Assembly (NCBI GenBank): GCA_020426845.1
Contig: JAGQPF010000531.1
Location: 1-54,292, forward strand
DNA length: 54,292 nucleotides
Direction: 5' to 3'
Origin: Planctomycetales bacterium
Lineage (GTDB): Bacteria > Planctomycetota > Planctomycetia > Pirellulales > Pirellulaceae
Position numbers and translations under genes: made by a program. Shown here piece by piece: positions 46,272 to 54,292 of this stretch. Each line of letters opens with the position of its first letter. The stretch's first letter is position 1. Under the pieces are notes generated by a model, which did not search any database, was not told where the DNA came from, and worked only from the letters and a program-made list of their open reading frames with translations.

Positions 46272-46463
46272 GTGGTCACCGCGCGTGAGAATTTCATCGG
46301 AGACTGTAGGCTTCGTGTGCGCAATGCTGCCCAGGGGCAGATTTGATGCTTCACAAATCGATTCAGCTGACCCTCGGCACCCACGGCCACCCAAGCCAGG
46401 CATCCTAGAGGAAGCCGTGGTTGCGATGGAGAAGGCGACCGACACAGCCATTGCTAAGTGAGG

Positions 46464-47246
46464 TCAGCGGGTAGGATGTCCCCAAGTGCGCCACCACTCA
46501 AAGTCGCCGTTAGCGCCACTAAGACGCTTTGCGATGAAGGTGTCCAGGCAATCAGCGAGATTATCAAAGGCAATTCGCACGTCAGCTTCATCGTCATCGT
46601 CGGCATCTGGGGCCCAAGCTGTATCGTGTGCCCAAAACCCTACCTTCTGGTCCCGCCGCAATAGCAGGCGGTCGCCAGTTCCGAGGTCGTAAATTGAAAA
46701 GCTCCCTAACCAATCTCCATACCGGGCTTCCTCGGCCGCGTTCCAATCTCGCAAGGTAAGGTCGGTTTGGCAAGCAGGACGATAGTCCAGGCACAATGCG
46801 TCAGAGCCCACGTCTATACTCCATGTATGGGTGACAGTCATTGGGAAGTGTCGAAAGACATCCACCAAGGAGTCGTCTTGGTACGTGTTTGCGACAGCTG
46901 CCAACTCTGAATCGTCCCGTGGATTTGTGGTCAACAAAGCTCGCCCGTCGGATCTCCCAAGCACGAGATGGGGGTAGTAACAGGGGGTTTGAAACATTTG
47001 TTCGTTTATAGCTATCGACGTCGGCGTGAAGTCGGACAGTATCGCGTCGCGCATTCGGGTCGCCAGGCCTGGAGCACAGTCAGCCCAATCATCGGCAAGC
47101 ATGGCCTTCGCCTCCTCCGTCGACTTATCGCAGAACCGTTGATACCAAGTCGACACTGCCGCTCGATCCGTCGCGACGAACTCTTCGAGGCTGACCGGGA
47201 GCCGATACTCCCGGATGTTTCCGGAGGGGTGAACGATGGGTTCCAT
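46464..47246 (-). CDS. Hypothetical protein, possible SMI1/SUKH-like
   Basis: 260 residues from ATG 47246 with AGGAG seven bases upstream. 'MEPIVHPSGNIREYRLPVSL' and the middle 'PCYYPHLVLGRSDGRALLTT' are unassigned. The C-terminal half ('WLGSFSIYDLGTGDRLLLRR', 'KVGFWAHDTAWAPDADDDDE', 'FDNLADCLDTFIAKRL') has the strand-and-acidic-loop flavour of SMI1/KNR4 (SUKH) proteins, which often serve as immunity proteins, but the match is weak. It faces the tRNA-Met gene 130 bases away. Confidence 0.55.
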   Translation of the reverse strand: MEPIVHPSGNIREYRLPVSLEEFVATDRAAVSTWYQRFCDKSTEEAKAMLADDWADCAPGLATRMRDAILSDFTPTSIAINEQMFQTPCYYPHLVLGRSDGRALLTTNPRDDSELAAVANTYQDDSLVDVFRHFPMTVTHTWSIDVGSDALCLDYRPACQTDLTLRDWNAAEEARYGDWLGSFSIYDLGTGDRLLLRRDQKVGFWAHDTAWAPDADDDDEADVRIAFDNLADCLDTFIAKRLSGANGDFEWWRTWGHPTR

Positions 47247-47375
47247 GGGTCGGCTCCTAAATCGCTCCAATGGCGCTCCACCGGATGTCATTTCGTGTCA
47301 TTTCCTGGCAATCGGCATGCCGATTGCCACGTCCGCGAATTGCCAGATTTCCCCTGAAATACCGCGATTTTGAAG

Positions 47376-47449
<74 letters not shown>

Positions 47450-47797
47450 CGATGGGTGTGGAGGCGCCTAGGATGGGCGATTGGTGATGATAGCCGATGG
47501 CGGCTGGCGCCGAAAGTGCGCGAGCGCCGTGGCAGAGTGGCTCGGCTCGCGGGTGGGCAACCACTTTCGGCGTCACGAGGCTGATGGTTGCCACGGATGA
47601 ACACGGATGAAACACGGATGAAGCCAACCCGACGTAAGGAACACGGTTGAAGCCGACCTGACCTAGGAAACAGGGATGAAGTGGACCCGACGTAGTCGGC
47701 TTGCTCGCGCTCGGTGCACTGCGGCGCGGTGGCTCTGGCATTCGCAGACGTGTGCCTCGCGGGCATGGCGCGAAAGATTACTTCGAAGCGTTGAGGA
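47450..47797. other. Intergenic region with short imperfect repeats
   Basis: About 350 bases without a gene. Around 47590-47690 there are several imperfect copies of ACACGGATGAA and of GACCCGACGTA-type segments (for example GAACACGGATGAAACACGGA). They look like a simple interspersed repeat. Confidence 0.5.
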
Positions 47798-48550
47798 CTA
47801 GAGCAAGACGACGAGGATGTCGTAGAGAGCGTGGGCGCCGGCGGCGATGCCGAAGCCTCGCAATAGAAACAGCGCGGAGAAGAAGCCGCCGGCTAGCACG
47901 CGAAAGAGGAATGTGCCCGCTCGAAATGGCTCGCCGTACCAGTGCACCGCCGTGCCAAACAGTTCCAAGTCCACTTGATAGTGGGCCGCGGCGAACAATA
48001 GGCTGGTTGCCAACCCTGCCCACCAACAGCTCCAGCGTCGCCCCAATCCGAGCGCGGCTAAGCCGGCCATCGCCGGCGGCAACAGCAGCAGGCGAAACAT
48101 GAGCTCCTCGTAGATCCCTGCGCCGAGGTAGCCGATCACGCGGCCCAGCCCCGGGGAGGTCCACGGTGAACGCGAGAGCTCGAAGGCGGCAGGTGTCGCC
48201 ACCACGAGCGAGATCGCCTTCGCCGCCAACAGCAACAACACGCCGAATGCCGCCGACTCGACGGCCATGCCGCCAATCACGGTCGTGTCCACCGTCCAAC
48301 GCTCGCGGCGGTGGTGATGCCAAGCGAGCAACAACCCGCACGTCAGCATCGGCAACAGAAAGTGTTGAGCGAACCCCAGGCTCTCCAAGCCGCTCCGCAG
48401 CCAGACGTCGGCGCCGTTTCGCGCCGCCTGCGGGCCGAGCAACAGAATGCCCAGCTCGTACACCAAGATCATCGGCGCAATGAACAACAGGCTCGGCAAC
48501 GGCCGCGAGGACTCTCGCCAGTAGTTCGAGTTGCCGACGACTGCGGGCAC
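47798..48550 (-). CDS. CPBP-family intramembrane protease
   Basis: About 250 residues, with start at GTG 48550 tentative; the frame continues upstream through repeat DNA. Several membrane spans carry the CPBP motifs: 'GIYEELMFRLLLLP' (EExxxR), 'SLLFAAAHYQVDL' (His in span) and 'AAGAHALYDILVVLL' (second His and Asn/Asp region). The family includes Rce1-like prenyl-protein proteases and bacteriocin-immunity proteins. The substrate cannot be inferred. Its upstream region is occupied by the interspersed repeat. Confidence 0.8.
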   Translation of the reverse strand: MPAVVGNSNYWRESSRPLPSLLFIAPMILVYELGILLLGPQAARNGADVWLRSGLESLGFAQHFLLPMLTCGLLLAWHHHRRERWTVDTTVIGGMAVESAAFGVLLLLAAKAISLVVATPAAFELSRSPWTSPGLGRVIGYLGAGIYEELMFRLLLLPPAMAGLAALGLGRRWSCWWAGLATSLLFAAAHYQVDLELFGTAVHWYGEPFRAGTFLFRVLAGGFFSALFLLRGFGIAAGAHALYDILVVLL

Positions 48551-48680
48551 GTCAGTTTCGCCGAGAACGGCGCCAAGGGCCGGGAAAGACAGGACTCCTG
48601 CTTTTCCTTCGACGTGGACCGCCGTGGGCTTCACGCAGAACGTGCGCAAGACAGGTGCGCTTGTTCTGCGGGTTGTGACG

Positions 48681-48835
48681 CGTCGAGACCGAAGACCGCC
48701 GCTATCCCACGCTGACGCTCTGGCGCTTCGGGTAGGCGAGTCAGGCCGAAAGCCGATGCTATCCCTCGGGTCGAGACCGAAAACCACCGCTATCCCTCGC
48801 TGACGCTTCGGGTTTCCTTGCTTATCGCAATTCGT
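48681..48835. repeat. Interspersed repeat copies (reverse orientation)
   Basis: Two ~36-bp direct copies (near 48685 and 48771) share GTCGAGACCGAA...CCGCTATCCC...CGCTGACGCT. The right end (48805-48829) is the reverse complement of the 40763 repeat core. They sit between the CPBP gene and the next gene, so neither has a clean upstream region. Confidence 0.75.
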
Positions 48836-51020
48836 CGGGCTGCGCGGCCCATTTGATTTCGCCGTCGTCGAGCATCTTCTGCCAGTGGCCAATCTCCTTC
48901 TGCTGCCGGTCCGGCGTTTTCATCGGTAGATAGCTGCGCGTCTTGCCGGTGATGCGGCGGAGGTTTTCGATGGCGAGCACGCGAACGGCCATCTCGTCAT
49001 TGGATAGGTCGTTGACCAGCTTGGCTGCCTCGCCCGCCATCAACTGCTCGTTGTTAAAGCCGATGCAGAGGCGATACAAACGATCGACAATCGCCTTGTC
49101 GCCGCCAAACTCCTCGTTCAGGGCGGCCATCAGCGCAGCCGTGGCGGGCTCGCCGTAGGCCAGGGCGCCGCGGAGCGCGTCAAATTCGTCACTCCAGAAG
49201 CGATCCTTATTGTCGTCGCGGAACGATTGCATGACGGGACGGAAGTCGCCGAAGCTCGCCAACGCCTGCGCTGCGATCGACTGAATGTCGGCGGCGCGGT
49301 GCGAGAGCAGCTCCTCCAATGTCAGGCTCACGGGGCGGTCCATCGCGAACTCCCGCTCGGCGTCCTCAATGGCGCCCATTTGCCAGTCCCGCTTCGGCTC
49401 GACCCAAACGGGCGGCGTCGTGGCGACAGGCGCCATGGCGCTGTCATCCACATGCGTCAACGCGTGAGCCGCGGCCAGCGTGGTGGCCTGCCCTGCCGCC
49501 GAAGTCCACTGCGCCTCGCCGCTGACGGTTGTCAATCGAGCCAGCCGGCGGCTCGTCGCCGGATCGCCGCCGTAGGACATGACGCGATCGACATGGATTG
49601 CCACCAACGCGTCCGTGGACTTCAGCACCAGCGTGCCCTGCACGCCGTTCAGGTTGAAGTCACCCGCGACATTCGCCGTGGCGACCGACTCGACCAAGAG
49701 CTTTCCGCGTCCGATCGCCAGCGAGGGGCGCCCATCCACCGGCGCCAACATCCGCAGCTCCGCAGGACCAATGACGGTCATTTGCAGGCCGCCCGGCATG
49801 GCAATCTGAACTCGATATACCGGTGGCACTCGCAACAAGTCACCCGAGTGCAGCACTTCGCGCTCGGGCACTCGCATCCAAAGATCGCTGGCCTTGTCGT
49901 ATCGCGCGAGCACCGTCTTCGGCGAGTTGTGCTTGCCGACTTCAACCGCGGGCGCCACCGGTGGCTCGACGGTTACGGTTTCAGCGGGGGCAGGGGGCAG
50001 CGGAGGCGCCGTCGGCTCGGCCGTGTCACCCGGCTCGACGGGCGTCACCGGCTCAACCGGCATCGGCTCAACCGGCATCGGCTCAACCGGAGCGGGCACC
50101 GACGGCTCGGGGCCTGCCGGCTCGGGCTCGACCGGGCCAGGCGCCGCAGGCGCGGGCACTTCGGTCTCAACATTCGCCGGCGCCGGCGGCGCGGCGGAGT
50201 CCGCATACGGTGGTTCGGAGGAGGTTGGGACCGGCGGCGCGACCGATTCCAAGGCGGGCGCCTCAAGCAGTGGCGCCTCGCTGTCGCGAACCGTGTCGCC
50301 TTGATTCACGTCCTCGGCGCGCAAGGTGGGGGCAATGTCCAGGTCTTCGAAGTCCTTGGCCGTCGGTGTCTGCGGCCCCCGCGCCAACATGCGGCCCAGC
50401 AGCGGGTGCGTGCCGTTGAACGGCCCGATCGCGCGGAGTCCGACCAGCACCAACAGAAACGACAAAGCAACCGTGAGCAAACCGGAACGCCAACGCCACT
50501 CGGAGCGGTCGTCGAGATATTCCGAAACTTCCCGCATCGCATTCGCCTCTTGCGTCGCGGCCGCCAGCTCGGCCGCCGCCTCGGGGCTGCCCGTGCGCGT
50601 CGGCTCGTCGACCGGCGTTGGGGGACGGCGTCGAGCCTCTTCGGGCAAGCCGTAAATGCGCTCGCGAATCGAACGCTCCACTTGAGCCGGCTCGGCGAGC
50701 ACCAGTGTCAGGATCTCGTGGCTCGCGGAAACTTCGGCCAGATGCACGTCACTCTCGAAGCAGACTTTTTCGAAGTCCGGCACTCGCTGTTCGTCCAGCG
50801 TGTAATCGAGGTACTCGGCCACGGTGTTGGGGTCCAGGCCCATGCCGGTCCCCGTCAGGCGGGGCGCTCCCAGTCGCATCCGCGACTTCGCGTTGCGGAT
50901 CCGGTGGATCAGCCGCGAGGCAAACTCGCTCTCGCTGATCTTTTGCCCCACGACCTCAACGTCCTGCTCTTCGAGCACGCCATCTAGGTAGGCCAGCAAT
51001 CGGCGGAATGTCAGACGCAT
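48822..51020 (-). CDS. Membrane protein with FecR-like domain and Pro/Glu-rich spacer
   Basis: 732 residues from ATG 51020. The N-terminal ~200 residues are cytoplasmic and contain two similar blocks ('TFRRLLAYLDGVLEEQDVEV', 'DPNTVAEYLDYTLDEQRVPD') like the anti-sigma part of planctomycete regulators. A membrane span 'SGLLTVALSFLLVLVGLRAI' follows near residue 195. Then comes a Pro/Glu/Val-rich low-complexity spacer with 'PVEPMPVEP' repeats, a FecR-like beta domain ('EVLHSGDLLRVPPVYRVQIA', 'LKSTDALVAIHVDRVMSYGG') and a helical HEAT-like C-terminus. Likely a trans-membrane signalling or anti-sigma protein. It is divergent from the MMPL gene. Confidence 0.75.
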   Translation of the reverse strand: MRLTFRRLLAYLDGVLEEQDVEVVGQKISESEFASRLIHRIRNAKSRMRLGAPRLTGTGMGLDPNTVAEYLDYTLDEQRVPDFEKVCFESDVHLAEVSASHEILTLVLAEPAQVERSIRERIYGLPEEARRRPPTPVDEPTRTGSPEAAAELAAATQEANAMREVSEYLDDRSEWRWRSGLLTVALSFLLVLVGLRAIGPFNGTHPLLGRMLARGPQTPTAKDFEDLDIAPTLRAEDVNQGDTVRDSEAPLLEAPALESVAPPVPTSSEPPYADSAAPPAPANVETEVPAPAAPGPVEPEPAGPEPSVPAPVEPMPVEPMPVEPVTPVEPGDTAEPTAPPLPPAPAETVTVEPPVAPAVEVGKHNSPKTVLARYDKASDLWMRVPEREVLHSGDLLRVPPVYRVQIAMPGGLQMTVIGPAELRMLAPVDGRPSLAIGRGKLLVESVATANVAGDFNLNGVQGTLVLKSTDALVAIHVDRVMSYGGDPATSRRLARLTTVSGEAQWTSAAGQATTLAAAHALTHVDDSAMAPVATTPPVWVEPKRDWQMGAIEDAEREFAMDRPVSLTLEELLSHRAADIQSIAAQALASFGDFRPVMQSFRDDNKDRFWSDEFDALRGALAYGEPATAALMAALNEEFGGDKAIVDRLYRLCIGFNNEQLMAGEAAKLVNDLSNDEMAVRVLAIENLRRITGKTRSYLPMKTPDRQQKEIGHWQKMLDDGEIKWAAQPDELR

Positions 51021-51087
51021 GAGGTGACCTGCTAGTCTTGCGTGGGCTGAGGCGGTTGACTGTGTGCTTCGATGACGGCAATTGAGC

Positions 51088-51187
51088 TTGCGAGTTCGCG
51101 AATCGATCCCTCGCTGACGCGTCGGGTTTCCTACCGAGGCATTTGCGAGTTCGCGAATCGATCCCTCGCTGACGCGTCGGGTTTCCT
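51088..51187. repeat. Two identical 45-bp copies of the interspersed repeat
   Basis: 51088-51132 and 51143-51187 are identical; the core CCCTCGCTGACGCGTCGGGT is the reverse-orientation version of the 40763 repeat. They lie in the 340-base divergent intergenic region between the FecR-like gene and the MMPL gene, so they sit where promoters must be. Confidence 0.85.
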
Positions 51188-51361
51188 TTTCGGGTGCATC
51201 CCCGAAAGTCGAAAATGGCGGCTGCCTATGGAAAGTAGTGGGAAAAGGCGGCACAATTCGTACAATCCTCGCGGAAAAACTTTTCCGGCATCTCCCGCCC
51301 CCTCGGCCTGCCTGATTGCAAAGCGTTTCCCACCAACGACTTGTCTCACCTGTCGGATTGC

Positions 51362-54223
51362 ATGTTCACCAAGCTCGGCGATTCCGTTACCCGAAACTGG
51401 CAGGTCGTTCTGACCTTCTGGGCTGGGCTGACGTTGGTGCTGGGGCTGGTTGCCCCCAGTTGGGACCAGATTACCAACGACGGGGACTTTGCCTATCTAC
51501 CCGCTGACGTTTCCAGCGTTCAAGCCGAAAAAATTCTCGAGGAGGCCTTTCCTCGCGATCGTGCCAAGAGCCAAGTGGCCGTCGTGCTGTTTCGCAAGGA
51601 CGGTCCGCTCGATGAGTCCGATCTGGGGCACGTCGCCTATGACATGGCCCGTCGTCTGCACAACCTGTACGCGGTGGCCGCCATCACTCGCGCTCAGCGG
51701 TTGGAGCAGGAGTTGCAACAACTTCAAGCGCTGTCAGCGCCGCCAGCTGACACGACCAAGTCAGAGTCATCCGTCAACGAGCCGAGCCGCCCAATCGAAA
51801 TCACCGAGCCCGTTGATTCCATCCCGCCGAACGAGCCCAGCAAGCCCAGCGAGCCAGCGGAATCGTCCGCGGAGCCGGACTCGCCCGAGCCGAATGGTGC
51901 AACCGATCCGATCGCCAAACTTCGGGAGCGGGCCGACGACTGGTGGGAGCGCGCCGAGGGGGCGTTGGACGAGGCAATCCACCTGGATAGCCTGCTCGAG
52001 TACCCGCGGCCCGCACTTGGCGCCGGCAGTCGCTGGGCGGTGCCGATTGCCAATCGCGCCATTCTGTACAGCCTGCGAGGACGTGCCGACGAGGCTCGAC
52101 AAGACCGCGAGATCTTGGCGGAGCTGGCGCCGGATTATCCCATCGACGAGACGCTGCGCCCCGAAATGGCGGCGCGTCAGCCGTTGTTGGATTTATGGAC
52201 CTGGCGCGACCCGCTGTTTGGCGCCAAGTTGCGCAGCGAGGATGGCCGCGCACGCGTGATGTTGCTGCAGCTGAGCGAGGAGTTCTTGGCGGTTGGCAAT
52301 GTCGAGCTGGCCCGCTTCCTGCGCGAGCAGGTGGCGGAGGTGCGACAGGCTGCGAAGGAAGCCAAACTGGATCACTTGGAGATTGGACTCAGCGGCTCGG
52401 CCTCGGTCGGCGGCGACCTGCTCATCGCCTCCGAGTCGAGCATTCGCAACACCGAGGCGTTCACGATCATTCTGGTGATCGCGATTCTGGCGATCGTCTA
52501 TCGCTCGCCGTTGTTGGTCTTCGTGCCGCTGGTGACCATCTTTGTCTCGCTGCGAGTCGCGACCGCCCTGGTGGCGGTGCTGACTCAAGCGGATGCGCTC
52601 CCCGGCATGTCGTGGTGGAGCCTCAAGGTGTTCACCACGTCGAAGATTTTTATCGTGGTGATCCTGTTCGGCGCCGGCACGGACTTCTGTCTGTTCTTGA
52701 TCGCGCGTTGCCGCGAGTCGCTGGGGCTCGGCAGTCGTGGCGGCGAGGCGGTGGCTCAGTCGGTGGCTGGAGTGGGCGACGCGCTGACCGCCAGCGCGCT
52801 GACGACGGTGCTGGGGCTGGCCATGATGGTGTTCGCGGAGTTCGGCAAGTTCCGCTACAGCGGCCCGGTGATCGGCCTGTGTTTGTTGGTGACGCTGGCG
52901 GCAAGCCTGACGCTGACGCCTGCCCTGCTGTGCATGCTGGTGCGGCACTTGCGGCCGGCGCCGGTTGAAAGCGAGTCGCCGTTTTGGCGCCGACTCTCGG
53001 TCCTGGTCACAGAGCGGCCCCGCCGTGTGCTGCTGGGCACAGCCGTGCTGTTGATCCCGTTGGCATGGTTCGGCGCGAGCCATGCGAACCATGTCACCTA
53101 CGACTTTCTCAGCTCGCTGGACCCCGATTCACCGAGCCGCCACGGCGCGGAGCTGATGCAGCAGAGCTTTCCGATTGGCGAAAGCGGCCCGGTGACGATT
53201 GTGGCCGAGCTGCCGCGAGCCTCGCTGGAGTCCAAGACGGGCCGCGACGAGGTGGCGAGGTTGAACTTCCACCTCCACGGGCTGCCTGGCATCGCGTCGG
53301 TCAGGAGCCTCGCCGATCCGCTGGGCGAGACCGAGCCTGGCGACGAGGCAATTCTGCTCAGCGAGGAGACACTGGAGGCGAGATTCGCGCGCTACCACCA
53401 TCGCACGTCCGAGCTGTTTCTGGCTCAGTCGCCGGAGTGGCAAGGACGTGTCACTCGACTGGAAGTGGTCTTTGACGAAGACCCGTTTTCGCTCGAGGCG
53501 CGACAGTCGTTGACGCGACTCGAGCAGCAACTGCACGACTTCTCCGAACAGAACGAGTTCTGGCGCGGCGCGAGCTTCTATTTCACGGGCACCACCGCGG
53601 GCATTCGCGACCTCGCCGCCGTCACGCAGTCGGACACCTGGCGAATCGAGAAGCTCGTGGTGCTGGCCGTGTTTCTGGTGCTGGTGGTGATCCTCAAGCG
53701 GCCCGTGGTCTGTGTGTATCTCGTCCTGTCAGTGCTGCTCAGTTACTTCGTCACGGTCGGCGCGATGGACCTCTGCTTCGCCTGGATCGATCCGGACTAC
53801 CAAGGGCTGGATTGGAAGGTGCCGCTGTTCTTGTTCGTGATTCTGGTGGCGGTCGGGCAGGACTATAACGTGTACCTGGTCACGCGGGTCGTCGAGGAGC
53901 ACCGCCGCCACGGATCGTTGCGGGGATTGCGAATCGCCGTGGAACGCACCGGCGGGATTATCACCAGCTGTGGCGTGATCATGGCCGGCACGTTCCTGTC
54001 GATGACGGGCACGATGTGGACCGCGATGCTGAAGGATTGGACCGGGCTATCCTGGCTGCCCGATCCGAACTATCTGAAGGGCATCGTGCAGCTTGGCGCC
54101 GCGCTGGCGTTCGGCGTGATGCTCGACACGCTCGTGGTGCGTTCGATTCTCGTGCCAGCCTTCCTGGCCTGGCGCGGAGCAGGCGACAGCGAAGTTGGCG
54201 ACGAGCGTGCGCAGGCCCGTTGA
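51362..54223 (+). CDS. MMPL/RND-family exporter
   Basis: 953 residues from ATG 51362 (a TTG at 51341 is also in frame). First span 'WQVVLTFWAGLTLVLGLVA'. A large periplasmic loop contains a Ser/Glu/Pro-rich linker ('SEPAESSAEPDSPEPNG') and a helical TPR-like part. Then come two MMPL blocks: 'IVIRNTEAFTIILVIAILA'-type spans with 'TSKIFIVVILFGAGTDFCLF' and 'LTASALTTVLGLAMMVFAEF', and 'VPLFLFVILVAVGQDYNVYL' with 'IMAGTFLSMTG'. The conserved Asp in the 'GTDFCLF' and 'GQDYNVYL' spans is the proton-relay position of RND-type pumps. It probably exports lipids or hopanoid-like molecules; the substrate is unknown. Confidence 0.85.
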   Translation: MFTKLGDSVTRNWQVVLTFWAGLTLVLGLVAPSWDQITNDGDFAYLPADVSSVQAEKILEEAFPRDRAKSQVAVVLFRKDGPLDESDLGHVAYDMARRLHNLYAVAAITRAQRLEQELQQLQALSAPPADTTKSESSVNEPSRPIEITEPVDSIPPNEPSKPSEPAESSAEPDSPEPNGATDPIAKLRERADDWWERAEGALDEAIHLDSLLEYPRPALGAGSRWAVPIANRAILYSLRGRADEARQDREILAELAPDYPIDETLRPEMAARQPLLDLWTWRDPLFGAKLRSEDGRARVMLLQLSEEFLAVGNVELARFLREQVAEVRQAAKEAKLDHLEIGLSGSASVGGDLLIASESSIRNTEAFTIILVIAILAIVYRSPLLVFVPLVTIFVSLRVATALVAVLTQADALPGMSWWSLKVFTTSKIFIVVILFGAGTDFCLFLIARCRESLGLGSRGGEAVAQSVAGVGDALTASALTTVLGLAMMVFAEFGKFRYSGPVIGLCLLVTLAASLTLTPALLCMLVRHLRPAPVESESPFWRRLSVLVTERPRRVLLGTAVLLIPLAWFGASHANHVTYDFLSSLDPDSPSRHGAELMQQSFPIGESGPVTIVAELPRASLESKTGRDEVARLNFHLHGLPGIASVRSLADPLGETEPGDEAILLSEETLEARFARYHHRTSELFLAQSPEWQGRVTRLEVVFDEDPFSLEARQSLTRLEQQLHDFSEQNEFWRGASFYFTGTTAGIRDLAAVTQSDTWRIEKLVVLAVFLVLVVILKRPVVCVYLVLSVLLSYFVTVGAMDLCFAWIDPDYQGLDWKVPLFLFVILVAVGQDYNVYLVTRVVEEHRRHGSLRGLRIAVERTGGIITSCGVIMAGTFLSMTGTMWTAMLKDWTGLSWLPDPNYLKGIVQLGAALAFGVMLDTLVVRSILVPAFLAWRGAGDSEVGDERAQAR

Positions 54224-54261
54224 GACGCGTCGAGGCGCGTAGCGTCGGGTAACGTAGGTAG

Positions 54262-54281
54262 GGCGGCCCTTCCGGGCCGCC
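54262..54281. terminator. 8-bp stem-loop after the MMPL gene
   Basis: GGCGGCCC and GGGCCGCC flank a TTCC loop, 39 bases after the MMPL stop. No U-tract is visible before the window ends. It may be a terminator or a member of a repeat family. Confidence 0.5.
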
Positions 54282-54292
54282 AGCAGCGGTTA

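Noticed and set aside
49227-50987. Long plus-strand ORF (586 codons)
   Set aside because: Antisense to the FecR-like gene, with Arg-rich shadow composition and no recognisable domain.

Overview
The window looks like chromosomal DNA of a planctomycete, probably of the Pirellulales type. The evidence is the GC-rich sequence, the DUF1501 / DUF1552 / DUF1592-type cytochrome genes, a giant Ser/Thr kinase fused to an NTPase and an FGE-sulfatase domain, an MMPL exporter, and short interspersed repeats that translate as 'NPKRQRGI'. This assignment rests on gene content, not on a marker gene.

Layout. (1) 1-3455: a decayed tandem RHS/YD-repeat locus on the minus strand with two alternative C-terminal tips and a small membrane protein that could be an immunity protein. 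(2) 3494-5612: a secreted WD40 protein divergent from a small XRE regulator. (3) 5738-16004: an element-like minus-strand block. A large serine recombinase (14049-16004) is followed by a run of closely spaced genes: small plasmid-type proteins, a coiled-coil lipoprotein, DUF1257 (Ycf35-like), DUF2997, a Ycf46-like AAA+ ATPase, a DUF3150-like protein and small conserved proteins. It ends in a compact ubiquitin-like conjugation cassette: a beta-grasp Ubl, an E2-like protein fused to a Cys-rich RING-like tail, a JAB/JAMM peptidase and a ThiF/E1-like enzyme. A hairpin with a U-rich tail at 9307-9347 separates the AAA half from the Ubl half. (4) 16498-22704: a 2068-residue kinase-NTPase-FGE protein. 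(5) 23226-31980: secreted planctomycete proteins (helical-repeat protein, DUF1501, DUF1592-type cytochrome, DUF1552, one hypothetical). (6) 32044-39267: an ArsR regulator and a complete five-gene peptide ABC importer (oppABCDF). (7) 39827-42475: BI-1-like membrane protein, endonuclease III and dCTP deaminase. (8) 42538-47375: an accessory strip ending at the 3' end of a tRNA-Met gene. It holds a degenerate GyrB-like protein, an Imm50-like gene, an XRE gene, a 13-codon integrase remnant, a frameshifted gene and an orphan hypothetical. (9) 47798-54223: CPBP protease, FecR-like membrane protein and an MMPL transporter.

How the genes work together. The strongest candidate for an unusual system is block 3. 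The E1, E2-RING, Ubl and JAB genes are the minimum parts for activating, attaching and removing a small protein tag. They sit downstream of an AAA+ module and a recombinase, so they are probably cargo of a mobile element. Relatives of this architecture are known (PRTRC cassettes, RING-containing prokaryotic ubiquitin-like operons, CBASS and Bil anti-phage systems). The less familiar part is the combination with the Ycf46/Ycf35/DUF2997 module, plus a Ubl ending in Gly-Ala-Gly-Ser. Everything here was read by eye from sequence. Family names are recognition by motif, not search results.
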